Position numbers and translations under genes: made by a program
Assembly: GCF_017591425.1 (NCBI RefSeq)
Contig: NW_024467120.1
Span: 124,001 to 188,000 of the forward strand
DNA from: Ochotona curzoniae
Taxonomy: Eukaryota; Chordata; Mammalia; Lagomorpha; Ochotonidae
Reading direction: 5' to 3'
DNA length: 64,000 bases
Shown here: in pieces, positions 24,290 to 34,364 of the stretch
How the letters are laid out: the number at the start of each line of letters is the position of its first letter
Position numbering within the stretch: position 1 is the first letter of the stretch
The notes under the pieces: model-generated
The model's database searches: none
The model's input: only the letters and a program-made list of their open reading frames with translations
Told to the model about the DNA's origin: nothing

Positions 24290-24622
24290 TTTTTTGCGAG
24301 AAACAGTTTTATTTATTTGTATTGAACAAGTCAGATTTTATAGATAGCTGGAGAGACAGAAAGATCTTCCATTCTAATGGTTCACTCCCTATGTGGGTGA
24401 AACAGCTGGCACTGAGCCGATCCAAAGTTCAGAGGTAGAAGCTTCTTACAGGTCTCCCCAGATGTGAGGTTTCCCAAGGCTTTGGGCCATTCTCTGCTGC
24501 TTTCCCAGGTAGCAATCTGGAAGAAAAGTGGATCAGCTGGGTCCTGAACCAGAATACTTATGGGCTCCCAGCCTGTGCAAGGCAAGGATTTAGCCACTAG
24601 GCTTCCATGCCAGCCCTTCTAT
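24290..24622 (-). mobile_element. CSINE
   Basis: Antisense CSINE with its A-tail as a T-rich left end, then cagagaaagatc-type text, gttcactccc, and the head complement ending ccatgccagccc. Confidence 0.85.
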
Positions 24623-25445
24623 CCCTTTTTAAATATTAGTTTTATTTATTTGAAAGGCATACTTAGAGTATGTTCCATCCTCTGACATACTCCACAAAGG
24701 TCTATAATGAATTGGAAAGGGCCAAGATGAAGCCAGGTCTAGGAACATCATCTCAGTCTCCAGCGTTGGTGCAGAGACTTAAGCACTTGCATTGTGTTCT
24801 GCTGCTTTCTCAGCTGCATTAGCAAAGTTCTCCATCAGAAATGATCCAAGCCAGTGATCCTGTGGAAGCCAACAATGCAAGTGACAGCTTATTTCACTTC
24901 ACCACAACTCTATCCTCATGATTTCTATTATAGAATGGCTGGTGATCTCCTACTTGTGTCATGACTTACAACTGTAACCGTCATTCTCCTATTCATGTGT
25001 TCCTCATTAGCTCACTTTGTATGCCAATATAACCTAAAACTCCCTACTTTAAATGGTAGTGAAGCTGGATAATCTTTCCCAGTCTTAGCTCTGCCCTCAT
25101 AAATTTGGTGCCTATCTTGCTGAAAATGCCTGCAGGTACAATATAGCATCATGTCTGTGTCTCTATCTAATGAAGTTAAAAAAATAATGAGAGAGATGTT
25201 TGTGTGCCAATTCAGGTTTAGTTGATGCATTAGGTAACAAGTTTCTCTGAGGTGACACTTGTTTATACACCCAGGGAAAAGAACCTCTCCCATTTGGTCA
25301 GGAAAGCCATTTGTCATAGTAAGCCTAATTTGGTACCTACGGGTAATGACTTAAAATTGTTATTCTGGCTTACTGGAATCATTCTTAATATACCAGTAGC
25401 TCCTTGGCAAGAAGCAAAAAAAGTCTTGATTATCTACATATGACA
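24623..25445. other. Unassigned stretch between satellite blocks
   Basis: The first ~75 bp (ttagttttatttatttgaaaggca) may be the 3' end of another antisense CSINE. The remainder, including a 101-codon minus-strand open frame at 25012-25317, is not recognised. Confidence 0.4.
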
Positions 25446-26358
25446 TATGATATATCCATGCATGCTATAATAATCATTGTGAAGTCATACCAACTAGGTA
25501 AGTAATAAATGACAGTTGGTATAAATATGCACTGTTTTGATATCAATAAATTGCAAATTCCTAAATCAATTGTAGCCTCATCTATCATTGTGACATCATC
25601 AATATTTGGTCATAAATGATTTTATAATGAAAAATTTTGATTTCATAATCCATCAGTTTGTGACAAATCACTGATGTCACAGTCACTTGTGAATTATAAA
25701 GATTAATGGAAATATCGCAAACAAAATATCATTCAAAGTAGACTGCAATATCATGAACACAATTGAATTATTAAGCCACCATTCCTATATCATAAACTTA
25801 CATAATGAAGTTACAGTTTATATGCATACAATCCCTTGTTTCTTCAAAAGTGTCCATTCATGGTATCAGAATTTGTTGAAATAGCGTAAAATTAGCATGG
25901 TGCCATTATAATCAATTTTATACAATAAATAACAATTTCAATGTTTTAAAACTTTAGTGAAAGTCTGGCGTCACAGTTGGGTAGTATGAAAATTCGTTGT
26001 GACATCATAAAACACCCATTGTGATATTATAGTTTATGGTGAAGCAAAAAACCAAATGTGCCATCTTAATCAATTATAAAGTCATAAATCAACAATTGGG
26101 ATAACATAAAACTACCATTAAGAGATAATACTCAATTGTGATATCATAAATCAACCATTGTGCTGTCATAAGCAATTCTGATATTAGGCAAACACCACAT
26201 AATGTTGACTTGTGATATAAATGAGCTATGCTATTATTAACCACAGTGTTACAAAATTGAGCCATCAAAATAAACACCAAGACTTTCTGTATTGATCCAT
26301 TTTGATGTTATAACCAACAACTGTGATGCCATGAACCTACCTTTAAAAGCAAATTATC
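25446..26358. repeat. Degenerate ~40-bp satellite, block 2
   Basis: Continuation of the same array with variants TGACATCA (near 25590 and 25998), TGATATCA and TGATGTCA. The last ~60 bp before the L1 (26300-26358) match 39222-39266 plus 39584-39612 in block 3. Confidence 0.8.
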
Positions 26359-27721
26359 GGGGAAGAAGATGGCCGACGTAGGAGGAAGGCTGTGAGGGAG
26401 CGTCCAGTGAGAGAAGGATAGAAAGCTACAGAAGCAGCAAAGAGGAACAGCAGGGAACCGCAGGGAGAGGTCCGTGAAGTTCCCTGGGACAGTGTGGAGC
26501 CAAAAAGATCCACACAACTTGGAAGAACAACGAGAACGGAGCAGGGCAAAGGCAGAGAAACCAACATCCCACTCCAGACCTGCTGAGTCACTTTTGAAAA
26601 CGGCCTGACGGGAGACGCGGCTAGCTCGGAGGCGGGGAGATCAGGGGGATCGTCGCCGGCGGGAGGCCTTCGGCAGCGGTGGAGGCAGACTGCAACGGCC
26701 GGATTGGTGAGCTGGGGGTTGACGTGGCAGCCTCCGCATTTCTCGCCCCCTGCTGAGGTTCCAGCCTCTGAGAATGCGGAGCAGGCGGCCGAAACTGTTG
26801 GGTCTGTGCCTTGGGAACTACGCACAGTGGTGTTGGTGGCTGAAGGGGCCCCGGGGGCCAGTGCGTCCCGTTGCACAGAGGCAGCTGGCGAGGGTCTGGA
26901 GTCCCCCACATCCTGCCTGGTGAGTGCGCGAAACCACCAGGAGGACTCTGAACGCCGCACCGAGCGGGCTTGGCAGCCCCGACTGCAGCAGCAGCACCTC
27001 CACAGCGCAGGTGTCAGGTGTCAGGAGAGCTCTGAGATTTGGGAAGTGTAGCGCTGTGTGTCCCTGACACGCAGGTACCACTCCCATAGAGTGAACTGCT
27101 AACTTCTCGCCTCCCACCCTGCAGTTCTGAGTGTGGGCGACCCACCAGGAGAGCTCTGAAAACTCCTGCACCAAACTGACACGGTGCAAACCTGCCGTGA
27201 AGTCATTATAACAGGGCGCCTGGGCCACTCCTCCGCTAAGGGCCTGTGTGGGGGAGCCACACGGGAGCAGGGGCTCTGAACACCCACACACCACGAGTGG
27301 TGGATTCACTGCACAAGAGCCACGCCTGGAAAGTGCCTCACCCACAGTCCCGTGTGTGGGAGACGCACCAGGTGGGCTCTGAAAAACCCTGCAGTCCCTG
27401 ACACGGAGAACGCAGGGAGAAAGCAAATAAAACCTTCTACGCCCGGCGGATTCCCGTGAAGGGGGCACACCCAGAGAGCGCCTCCATCCCTCCACGCCCT
27501 GGGGTGTCACACCTGTAGAAGAGGTGCCCAGAGTGTTCCTGGAATCCACTGGGCCCCCAAGGTGGTGCTCTACAGCCCCGGGCCCTGAGAACGCACCAAC
27601 GGTGCCTTGAAAATTACCACGCCCAGCAACACCACGCCTGCAGGCTCCAATCTCTACAGGAAAGCACCTGACAGCCCCTCAACACACGGGTCCATTTGCC
27701 TCACCAGAATACACCAACGCA
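26359..27721 (+). promoter_or_regulatory. L1 5'UTR / internal promoter, GC-rich
   Basis: The only strongly CpG-rich stretch in the window. It opens with an L1-type aagatggccgacg, the kind of position where YY1 binds in human L1. A motif like CACCAGGAGAGCTCTGAA recurs with CTCTG at 26946, 27030, 27154, 27274 and 27377 (spacings 84, 124, 120 and 103), with GTGTGGG preceding the last three copies. This suggests eroded tandem monomers. Promoter activity is inferred from L1 biology. Confidence 0.8.
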
Positions 27722-28684
27722 ATGGGAAAAACCACCAGAAAGAGTTGTGCTCCAGATGAAAGAGCCAGCACCCCACCAAACAAGGGCCAAAAGCCATTAT
27801 CAATATCGGCGATACGAGATGAAGACATGGAAGTGTTACCAGCAAAGGAATTGATGAAAATAATGCTAAAATTTCTCAGAGACGTGGACACAAAGCTGGA
27901 AGACCTCCAGAACCGCATAATCACCGAAATACAACAAATCAAAACCAAACTGGATGCCCAAGATAATAAGATTGAAAGCCTCATCAACAGAATAAATGCG
28001 GCAGAGGAAAGGATCTCTGAAACAGAAGACACACAAAATGAAGGTGCCCAGCGAATTAAACAGCTGGAGACAAACCTCAGCAAAACTAATAAAATGATGC
28101 AAGAGATGAAGGATTACCTTAGAAAATTGAATATTCGGATCATCGGCCTCCCCGAGGGAGTAGAAAGAGAATCTGGGATGCAAGCAGTGCTTGACGAAAT
28201 TATACAGGAAAACTTCCAAAACACTTGGAACACGAATCCACCCCGCATACAGGATGGACAGAGAACTCCCAACAGACATGATCCAAAGAGATCTTCACCC
28301 AGACACACGGTGCTCAAGTTCTACTCCAATGAAGACAAAGAAGGAATCCTGAGACAAGTACGAAGTAGAGAAAAGATCACATATAGGGGAAAACCCATCA
28401 GAATCATTGCTGACTTCTCCGAAGAGACCCTACAAGCAAGGAGAGAATGGACAAAGATCTTCCAAGTCCTGAAACAAAACAACTGTCAACCAAAAATAAT
28501 CTACCCAGCAAAGATCTCATTTGTATATGAGAACGAAATCAGATACTTCAATAGCAAAGAAAAACTAGAAGAATATGTCTACACAAAACCAGCTCTGCAA
28601 AGTCTCCTTAGAAATGTGCTAGTTCCGGACAAAAAGGAGGCAAATCACAAACAAAGTTGGCAAATAAGAAGGTCTCCAAACTAA
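27722..28684 (+). CDS. L1 ORF1 protein, intact
   Basis: A 320-codon open frame encoding the L1 nucleic-acid chaperone that trimerises and coats L1 RNA in the cytoplasmic ribonucleoprotein. Order of parts: a basic, Ser/Pro-containing N-terminus (1-45); a Glu/Lys/Ile/Leu heptad-rich coiled coil (about 50-133); an RRM-like domain beginning NIRIIGLPEGVERE (137-150); and a C-terminal domain with REKITYRGKPIRI (216-228), ETLQARREW (235-243) and YPAKISF (261-267). The length is close to the human protein (338) and the start is the first ATG after the 5'UTR. Two homologous but broken ORF1 copies sit at 14571 and 33238. It looks translatable, though expression is unknown. Confidence 0.93.
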   Translation: MGKTTRKSCAPDERASTPPNKGQKPLSISAIRDEDMEVLPAKELMKIMLKFLRDVDTKLEDLQNRIITEIQQIKTKLDAQDNKIESLINRINAAEERISETEDTQNEGAQRIKQLETNLSKTNKMMQEMKDYLRKLNIRIIGLPEGVERESGMQAVLDEIIQENFQNTWNTNPPRIQDGQRTPNRHDPKRSSPRHTVLKFYSNEDKEGILRQVRSREKITYRGKPIRIIADFSEETLQARREWTKIFQVLKQNNCQPKIIYPAKISFVYENEIRYFNSKEKLEEYVYTKPALQSLLRNVLVPDKKEANHKQSWQIRRSPN

Positions 28685-28739
28685 AGGCCTCACAAAGAAG
28701 ACAATTACTTAGGCAACAACACACACACAACACAATCAC

Positions 28740-31700
28740 ATGGCAGGGCAAAATTGCAACCTCTCAATTTTAACTCTCAACACAAATGGTCTAAATTCAC
28801 CAATCAAACGACAGAGATTAATAGAATGGATCATCAAACAAGACCCAACCATCTGTTGCCTACAAGAAACGCATCTAACCAGAAAGGATGCAAAGAAACT
28901 GAAAGTGAAGGGATGGAAAAAGATATTTCACGCCAATAGACGAGAAAAAAAAGCTGGGGTAGCTATCCTAATTTCAGACGAGATAGATTTCATTCTAACT
29001 AACATCAAAAGAGACAGGGAAGGCCATTTTATACTGGTGAAAGGAATGATCCATCAAGAAGCAATCACCATCATTAATGTTTATGCACCGAATCTTAATG
29101 CACCTACTTACGTAAAGCAATTACTTACAGACTTAAGGGAAGACATAGACACCCGCACAATTCTTGTAGGCGATCTCAACACACCTCTAACAACAATGGA
29201 CTGGTCTACGAAACAAAAACTCAACAAAGAAACAACAGAGCTCACACAAACAATAGAACAACTGGACTTAGTAGACATATATAGAACTTTTTATCCTAAG
29301 GCCACAGACTATACATTCTTCTCAGCAGTGCATGGCACCTTCTCCAGAATCGACCACATGATAGGACATAAAGCGAATCTAAACAACTTCCAAAACATTA
29401 GTATCATACCATGTACCCTCTCAGACCACCATGGGATGAAACTGGAAATCAACAACTCAAAACTCCCCAGGAAGTATAGGCACTCTTGGAAATTGAACAA
29501 TATGCTATTAAACGAACAATGGGTCAGAGAAGAAATTAAAGATGAGATCAAAAAATTCATGGAAACCAATGAAAACTCTGATACAACATTCCAAAACTTG
29601 TGGGACACCGCCAAAGCAGTGCTACGAGGTAGATTCATCGCAATCGGAGCACATGTCAAGGCCCAAGAAAGACGCCAAATACAGGAACTAACCTCACACC
29701 TCCAGGATCTGGAAAAACAGCAGCAGAAGAGTCCCATGCACAATAGGAAACAAGAAATCATCAAAACAAGGGAGGAGATAAACCAAATAGAAATCAAAAA
29801 AACTATACATAAAATCAACAAATCAAAAAGTTGGTTTTTTGAGAAAATAAACAAAATAGACACTCCACTGGCCCGATTGACCAAAAAAAAAACAAGAGAA
29901 AGTGAGAATCAATAGCATTAAAGATGAAAAAGGCAACATAACAACAGACACTGCAATCATTAAGAAAATAATTAGAAATTACTACAAAGAACTGTACTCC
30001 CACAAATTTGAGGACCACCAAGAAATAGAAAAGTTCTTGGACTCCCACCACTTACCAAAACTCAGTCCGGAGGCAACTGCAGAATTAAATAAACCCATAA
30101 CTGAGGTAGAGATTGAAACAGTCATCAAAGATCTCCCAAGGAAAAAAAGCCCAGGCCCAGACGGCTTCACTACAGAATTCTACAAAACATTCCGAACAGA
30201 ACTAACCCCAATCCTCTACAAGCTCTTCAAAACAATAGAGGAGGAAGCAACCCTCCCAAACTCATTCTATGAAGCTAACATCACCTTAATCCCAAAACCG
30301 GACAGAGAACCATCAGAGAAGGAAAACTACAGACCTATTTCTCTGATGAACATTGATGCTAAAATTCTCAACAAAATCCTAGCCAATAGAATTCAAAAAA
30401 TCATCAGACAGATCATTCATCCGGACCAAGTAGGATTCATCCCTGGAATGCAGGGATGGTTCAACATTCAGAAATCCATAAATGTTATAAACCATATCCA
30501 AAACCTGCAAAACAAGAACCACATAATAGTTTCAATAGATGCAGAAAAAGCTTTTGACAAAATCCAACACCTCTTCATGCTAAAAACTCTAGCCAAAGTA
30601 GGCATAGATGGGAAAATCCACAACATAATCAAAGCAATTTATGAAAAACCCAATGCCAGTATCATACTGAATGGAGAAAAGCTAGAACCCTTCCCACTGC
30701 GATCTGGAACAAGACAAGGGTGCCCGCTATCACCACTACTATTCAACATAGTCCTAGAGGTACTTGCAGAGGCCATAAGACAAGAAAAAGAAATCAAAGG
30801 CATACGTATAGGAAACGAAGAAGTCAAGCTTTCACTATATGCAGATGACATAATCCTATGCATAGAAAAACCAGGAGACTCAATACAGAAACTGCTAGAA
30901 CTTATACGAGAGTTTGGCAGAGTGGCGGGGTACAAAATTAACGAACGAAAATCAACAGCCATAGTGTACGCAAATAACACCAAGATGGAAGAAGATCTAA
31001 CCAACAGGATACCATTCAAAATAGCAGAGAGAAGTATGAAGTATTTGGGAATAAATCTAACCAAAAGCGTAGGAGACCTATTCGAAGAAAACTACAAACT
31101 ATTTAAAAAGGAAATTGAACAAAACCTCAAAAGATGGAATAACATCCCGTGCTCCTGGATAGGCAAAATCAATATCATGAAAATGTCTATACTACCACAA
31201 GCAATATACATTTTCAATGCAATTCCAATCAAATTGCCCAAAACATTCTTCACGGAACTGGATACAATGATTCAAGAGTTCATCTGGAAACACAAAAAAC
31301 CACGAATAGCTAGAACCATCCTGAAAAATAAGAAGTTAGCAGGGGGAATCACAATCCCGGACCTCTGGACATACTATAGAGCAGTGGTTATCAAAACAGC
31401 CTGGTACTGGCACAAAGACAGAAGGGAAGATCAATGGAATAGAATAGAAGCACCAAAAGGGAACCCACACAAATACAGCCAATTAATCTTTGACAAAAAG
31501 ACCAATGACAACTCAAGCAAGTGGGAAGGCCTCTTTAGTAAATGTTGTTGGGACAACTGGCTGATAGACTGTAGAAACAAAAAGATAGACCCACATCTAT
31601 CACCATACACCAAGATCCAATCTACATGGATAAAAGACCTAAACCTACATCCAGAAACCTTCAAACTCTTGCAGGAAAATATAGGAAATACCCTGCAAGA

Positions 31701-32553
31701 CCTAGGAGTAGGTTCCGACTTTCTAAGAAGGACACCAAAAGCAATAGCAGTTGAGAACAGAATAAACAAATGGGACCTCATCAAACTAAGAAGCTTCTGT
31801 ACAGCAAGGGAAACAATCAACAAAGTAAAAAAGCAACCCACAGAGTGGGAGAAGATCTTTGCACACGATATAGGCGATAGGGGGCTAATTTCCAGGATAT
31901 ACAAAGAACTTCAAAACAACCAAAAAACCAAAACAAACAAGCCACTCAAGAAATGGGCACGGGAAATGGGCAAACATTTCACAAAGGAACAAGTCCAAAT
32001 GGCAAACAAACATATGAAAAAATGTTCTAGCTCCCTAGCAATAAGGGAAATCCAAATTAAAACATCGATGAGGTACCACCTAACACCAGCAAGATTGGCC
32101 CACATAAACAAGAACACCAACGACGCTTGCTGGCGAGGATGCCGGGAAAAGGGAACCCTACTCCACTGCTGGTGGAGCTGCAAATTGGTACAGCCTTTAT
32201 GGAAATCAGTCTGGAGAACACTCAAACAACTCAAAATCTGCATACCATATGACCCAGCAATAGCACTCCTAGGAATATATCCAAAACACCTGTTTTATGA
32301 CAAACCAACATGCATCCCTATGTTCATTGCAGCACAATCAGTAATTGCAAAAACATGGAAGCAACCGAAATGCCCATCAGCAGAAGATTGGATAAGAAAG
32401 CTTTGGTTCATCTACTCCATGGAATACTACTCAGCTATTAAAAAAAACAAAATGCAGTTCTTTGTGGCTAAATGGGCCCAACTGGAAACTATAATGCTAA
32501 GGGAAATGAGTGAATCCCAAAAGATTAGATACCACATGTTTGCCTTGATTTAA
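28740..32553 (+). pseudogene. L1 ORF2 (endonuclease/reverse transcriptase), single frameshift
   Basis: Encodes the enzyme for target-primed reverse transcription. The first frame (28740-29915) contains the apurinic-type endonuclease, with [12 protein letters not shown] and CCLQETHL near the start, LVGDLNTPL (about 29163) and SDHHGMK (about 29421). The second frame (29902-32553) contains the reverse transcriptase, with YADD at 30838-30849 (near residue 700, where human L1 has FADD), and a C-terminal Cys-X3-Cys-X7-His-X4-Cys knuckle at 32128-32181. The frames join across a run of ten A (29883-29892), where one extra base or two missing bases explain the shift. There is no other stop. The total length of ~1,270 codons matches L1 ORF2. 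A homopolymer sequencing error is a real alternative. Confidence 0.93.
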
Positions 32554-33010
32554 CCTGTAACTTTGTTTGGTTGTTTGTTATTTTTTGAACCTGTCATTGA
32601 TACTGTCTCAACCCAGATGTTTCGAAGAAGGGAACTTGCATTATTTTTAACATATTGTTTACCCAATACTATGTCAATTAATTCCATAATGTTGTATATT
32701 GATACTGAGGCCTTGTTGGGGCTTTTAACTGACTGGATCTTTACTCTGTTAGACCTATCTTCAGACCATAGAAGGTCTCCCCAAGGGGCCACTGAACTTA
32801 TCTGGACAATAAGACGCTGAACTTCATGCTAGGCATGTGTTTGCAAGCAATGAATCTCAACTGAACTTGAACTATGGTTATGCAACAAGGTGGAGGAATC
32901 CACCATGGGGGGAGGGGTATGGGAGGGGTGGGGGGAATCCCCAGCGCCTATAAAACTGTACTACATAATACAATGTAAGCAACAATAAAAAAAAAAAAAA
33001 AAAAAAAAAA
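32554..33010 (+). other. L1 3'UTR with G-rich tract, AATAAA and poly-A
   Basis: A 434-bp 3'UTR. Positions 32907-32935 hold a run of G blocks (G6, G4, G3, G4, G6 with 1-3 base spacers), a strong G-quadruplex candidate. AATAAA is at 32984-32989, running into the A-tail. Confidence 0.9.
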
Positions 33011-33144
33011 GATTCAAGGTCGACAGTAACTCGAATCACCCACAAGGTGGCACTCTGGAATGGTTTACTCCTAATCCTAGGCCTCTGCTGCCACCTTGTG
33101 GGCACACCGAGGTATTGCTGATCTTGAATTTTTTTTTTTTTTTT
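33011..33144. repeat. Short palindromic element with two CTCF-like motifs
   Basis: Arms 33011-33052 and the complement of 33089-33130 agree at 31 of 42 positions, around a spacer of about 36 bp. A-tail sequence lies outside the left arm and a T run (33129-33144) outside the right arm. Each arm has CCACAAGGTGGCA (33040-33052 plus; 33089-33101 minus) matching CTCF consensus CCASYAGRKGGCRSY at 14 of 15 positions when extended to 15 bases. I do not recognise the element. It is not L1 3'UTR or CSINE. Confidence 0.75.
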
Positions 33145-33237
33145 CCTTTCTCAAGTACCCCTGCAAAACAGCAGAGAAAAATACCACAAGGCAACAAGGC
33201 AACACAAAGGCATGGGGCAAGGTCACAGGGAAAGAAA

Positions 33238-34100
33238 TGAGTAAGAGGAAGAAGCCAGTGCCACCCTGAAAAGTCACCAAATGGCCTGATCAATTTGGGA
33301 GATGACAGATGAAGAAAGTGATGAGCAATCAGATAAGGAAGTCAGAAAAATAATAATAAAACTCTTCAGAGACAATGAAGAACGATGGGAGGAGCTCAAG
33401 GAATCCAAGAATCACATCATCACAAAAACAAAACTATTCCAAAATGAGATCCTGAATTTGCAGCACAAAGTTGAAACCTTAACTAACAGAATGAAAATAC
33501 AGCAGAAGACAGAATCTCTGAAATGGAAGACAGCCAGAATGAAAACACACAGAACATCAAACACCTGGAGAAAAACTTGAACAAACCCAACAAGACCATA
33601 AAGGAAATGGAAGACAACATGAAAAAGTCAAATATCAGAATGATAAGCCTTCTTGAAGGAGTGGAGAGACAGGTGTGGAATAGGTGTTCAATGAAATTAT
33701 AGAGGAGAACTTCCAAAATACTGGGAACATGAATCCAGCCCAAATTCAGGAAGGAAAGAAAACCACCAACCAATTTGACAAAAAGAGATCCTCACTCAGA
33801 TATGCTGTGCTGAAGTTCCCCTCCAACGAATACAAGGAAAAAATTATGAAACAATTATGAAGAGAAGACAACCAGTCACAATCAATGCTCACTTCTCAGA
33901 ATAAACCCTCCAAGCAAGGAGAGAATGGAGTAAAATCTTTCAAATCCTGAAAAAACTGCCAAGCAAGAATAATGTACCCAGCAAAGAACTTGTTTGTATT
34001 TGAGAATGAAATTAAATACTTCCATAGCAGAGAGAAACTAAAAGAATATGCCAGCACGAAATCAGTTCTAAAAAAAAAATCTCCTTAGAAATATGATAAA
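33238..34100 (+). pseudogene. L1 ORF1, disrupted (older L1)
   Basis: Homologous to the intact ORF1 at 27722. The start Met (33238, MSKRKKP) runs into a stop after ten codons. A second frame (33302-33580) holds the acidic helix region, and later pieces with QARREW-like and frame-shifted YPAKN text reach 34090. Multiple frameshifts. Confidence 0.85.
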
Positions 34101-34129
34101 CCCAGAAAGAAAAAAAGGGGAAAAAGGAA

Positions 34130-34168
34130 GGAGGGAAGGAAGCAAGAAAAGAAAGAAGGAAGGAAGGA

Positions 34169-34231
<63 letters not shown>

Positions 34232-34235
34232 CAAT
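34130..34235. repeat. Microsatellite (GAAA)n / (GGAA)n
   Basis: A purine run with long perfect GAAA units at about 34168-34230, located where the young L1 has only a short purine-rich ORF1 end. Confidence 0.97.
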
Positions 34236-34313
34236 GAAAAGAAGAGAAGAGATGGCAAGTTGGAAGACATCCCCACTAAAGGCCACACAAGAAAAGACAA
34301 ACAGAGATACCAA

Positions 34314-34315
34314 CA

Positions 34316-34357
<42 letters not shown>
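34314..34357. repeat. Microsatellite (CA)n
   Basis: About 21 CA units. The young L1 has a short imperfect CA tract at the equivalent inter-ORF place (28718-28736). Confidence 0.97.
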
Positions 34358-34358
<1 letters not shown>

Positions 34359-34364
34359 CAAGTC

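Larger units (their letters stand above)
26359..33010 (+). mobile_element. Nearly intact full-length L1 (LINE-1)
   Basis: Complete architecture: a GC-rich 5'UTR (26359-27721), intact ORF1, a 55-bp spacer, ORF2 with one frameshift, and a 3'UTR with a G-rich tract, an AATAAA and a poly-A of about 25 residues. It is the youngest L1 in the window. The flank to the left (26345-26358) looks like one side of a target-site duplication and follows the TTT/AAAA endonuclease preference, but no matching copy directly follows the poly-A. Insertion into the satellite may have been followed by loss or replacement of the 3' flank. Confidence 0.95.

Noticed and set aside
22946..26358. CRISPR-like array, because of regular short repeats
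   Set aside because: Repeats are degenerate with no constant spacers, and the context is mammalian; it is an eroded satellite.
29309..29884. 191-codon minus-strand frame inside L1 ORF2
   Set aside because: Shadow of the ORF2 coding strand, with A-rich sense sequence giving few antisense stops.
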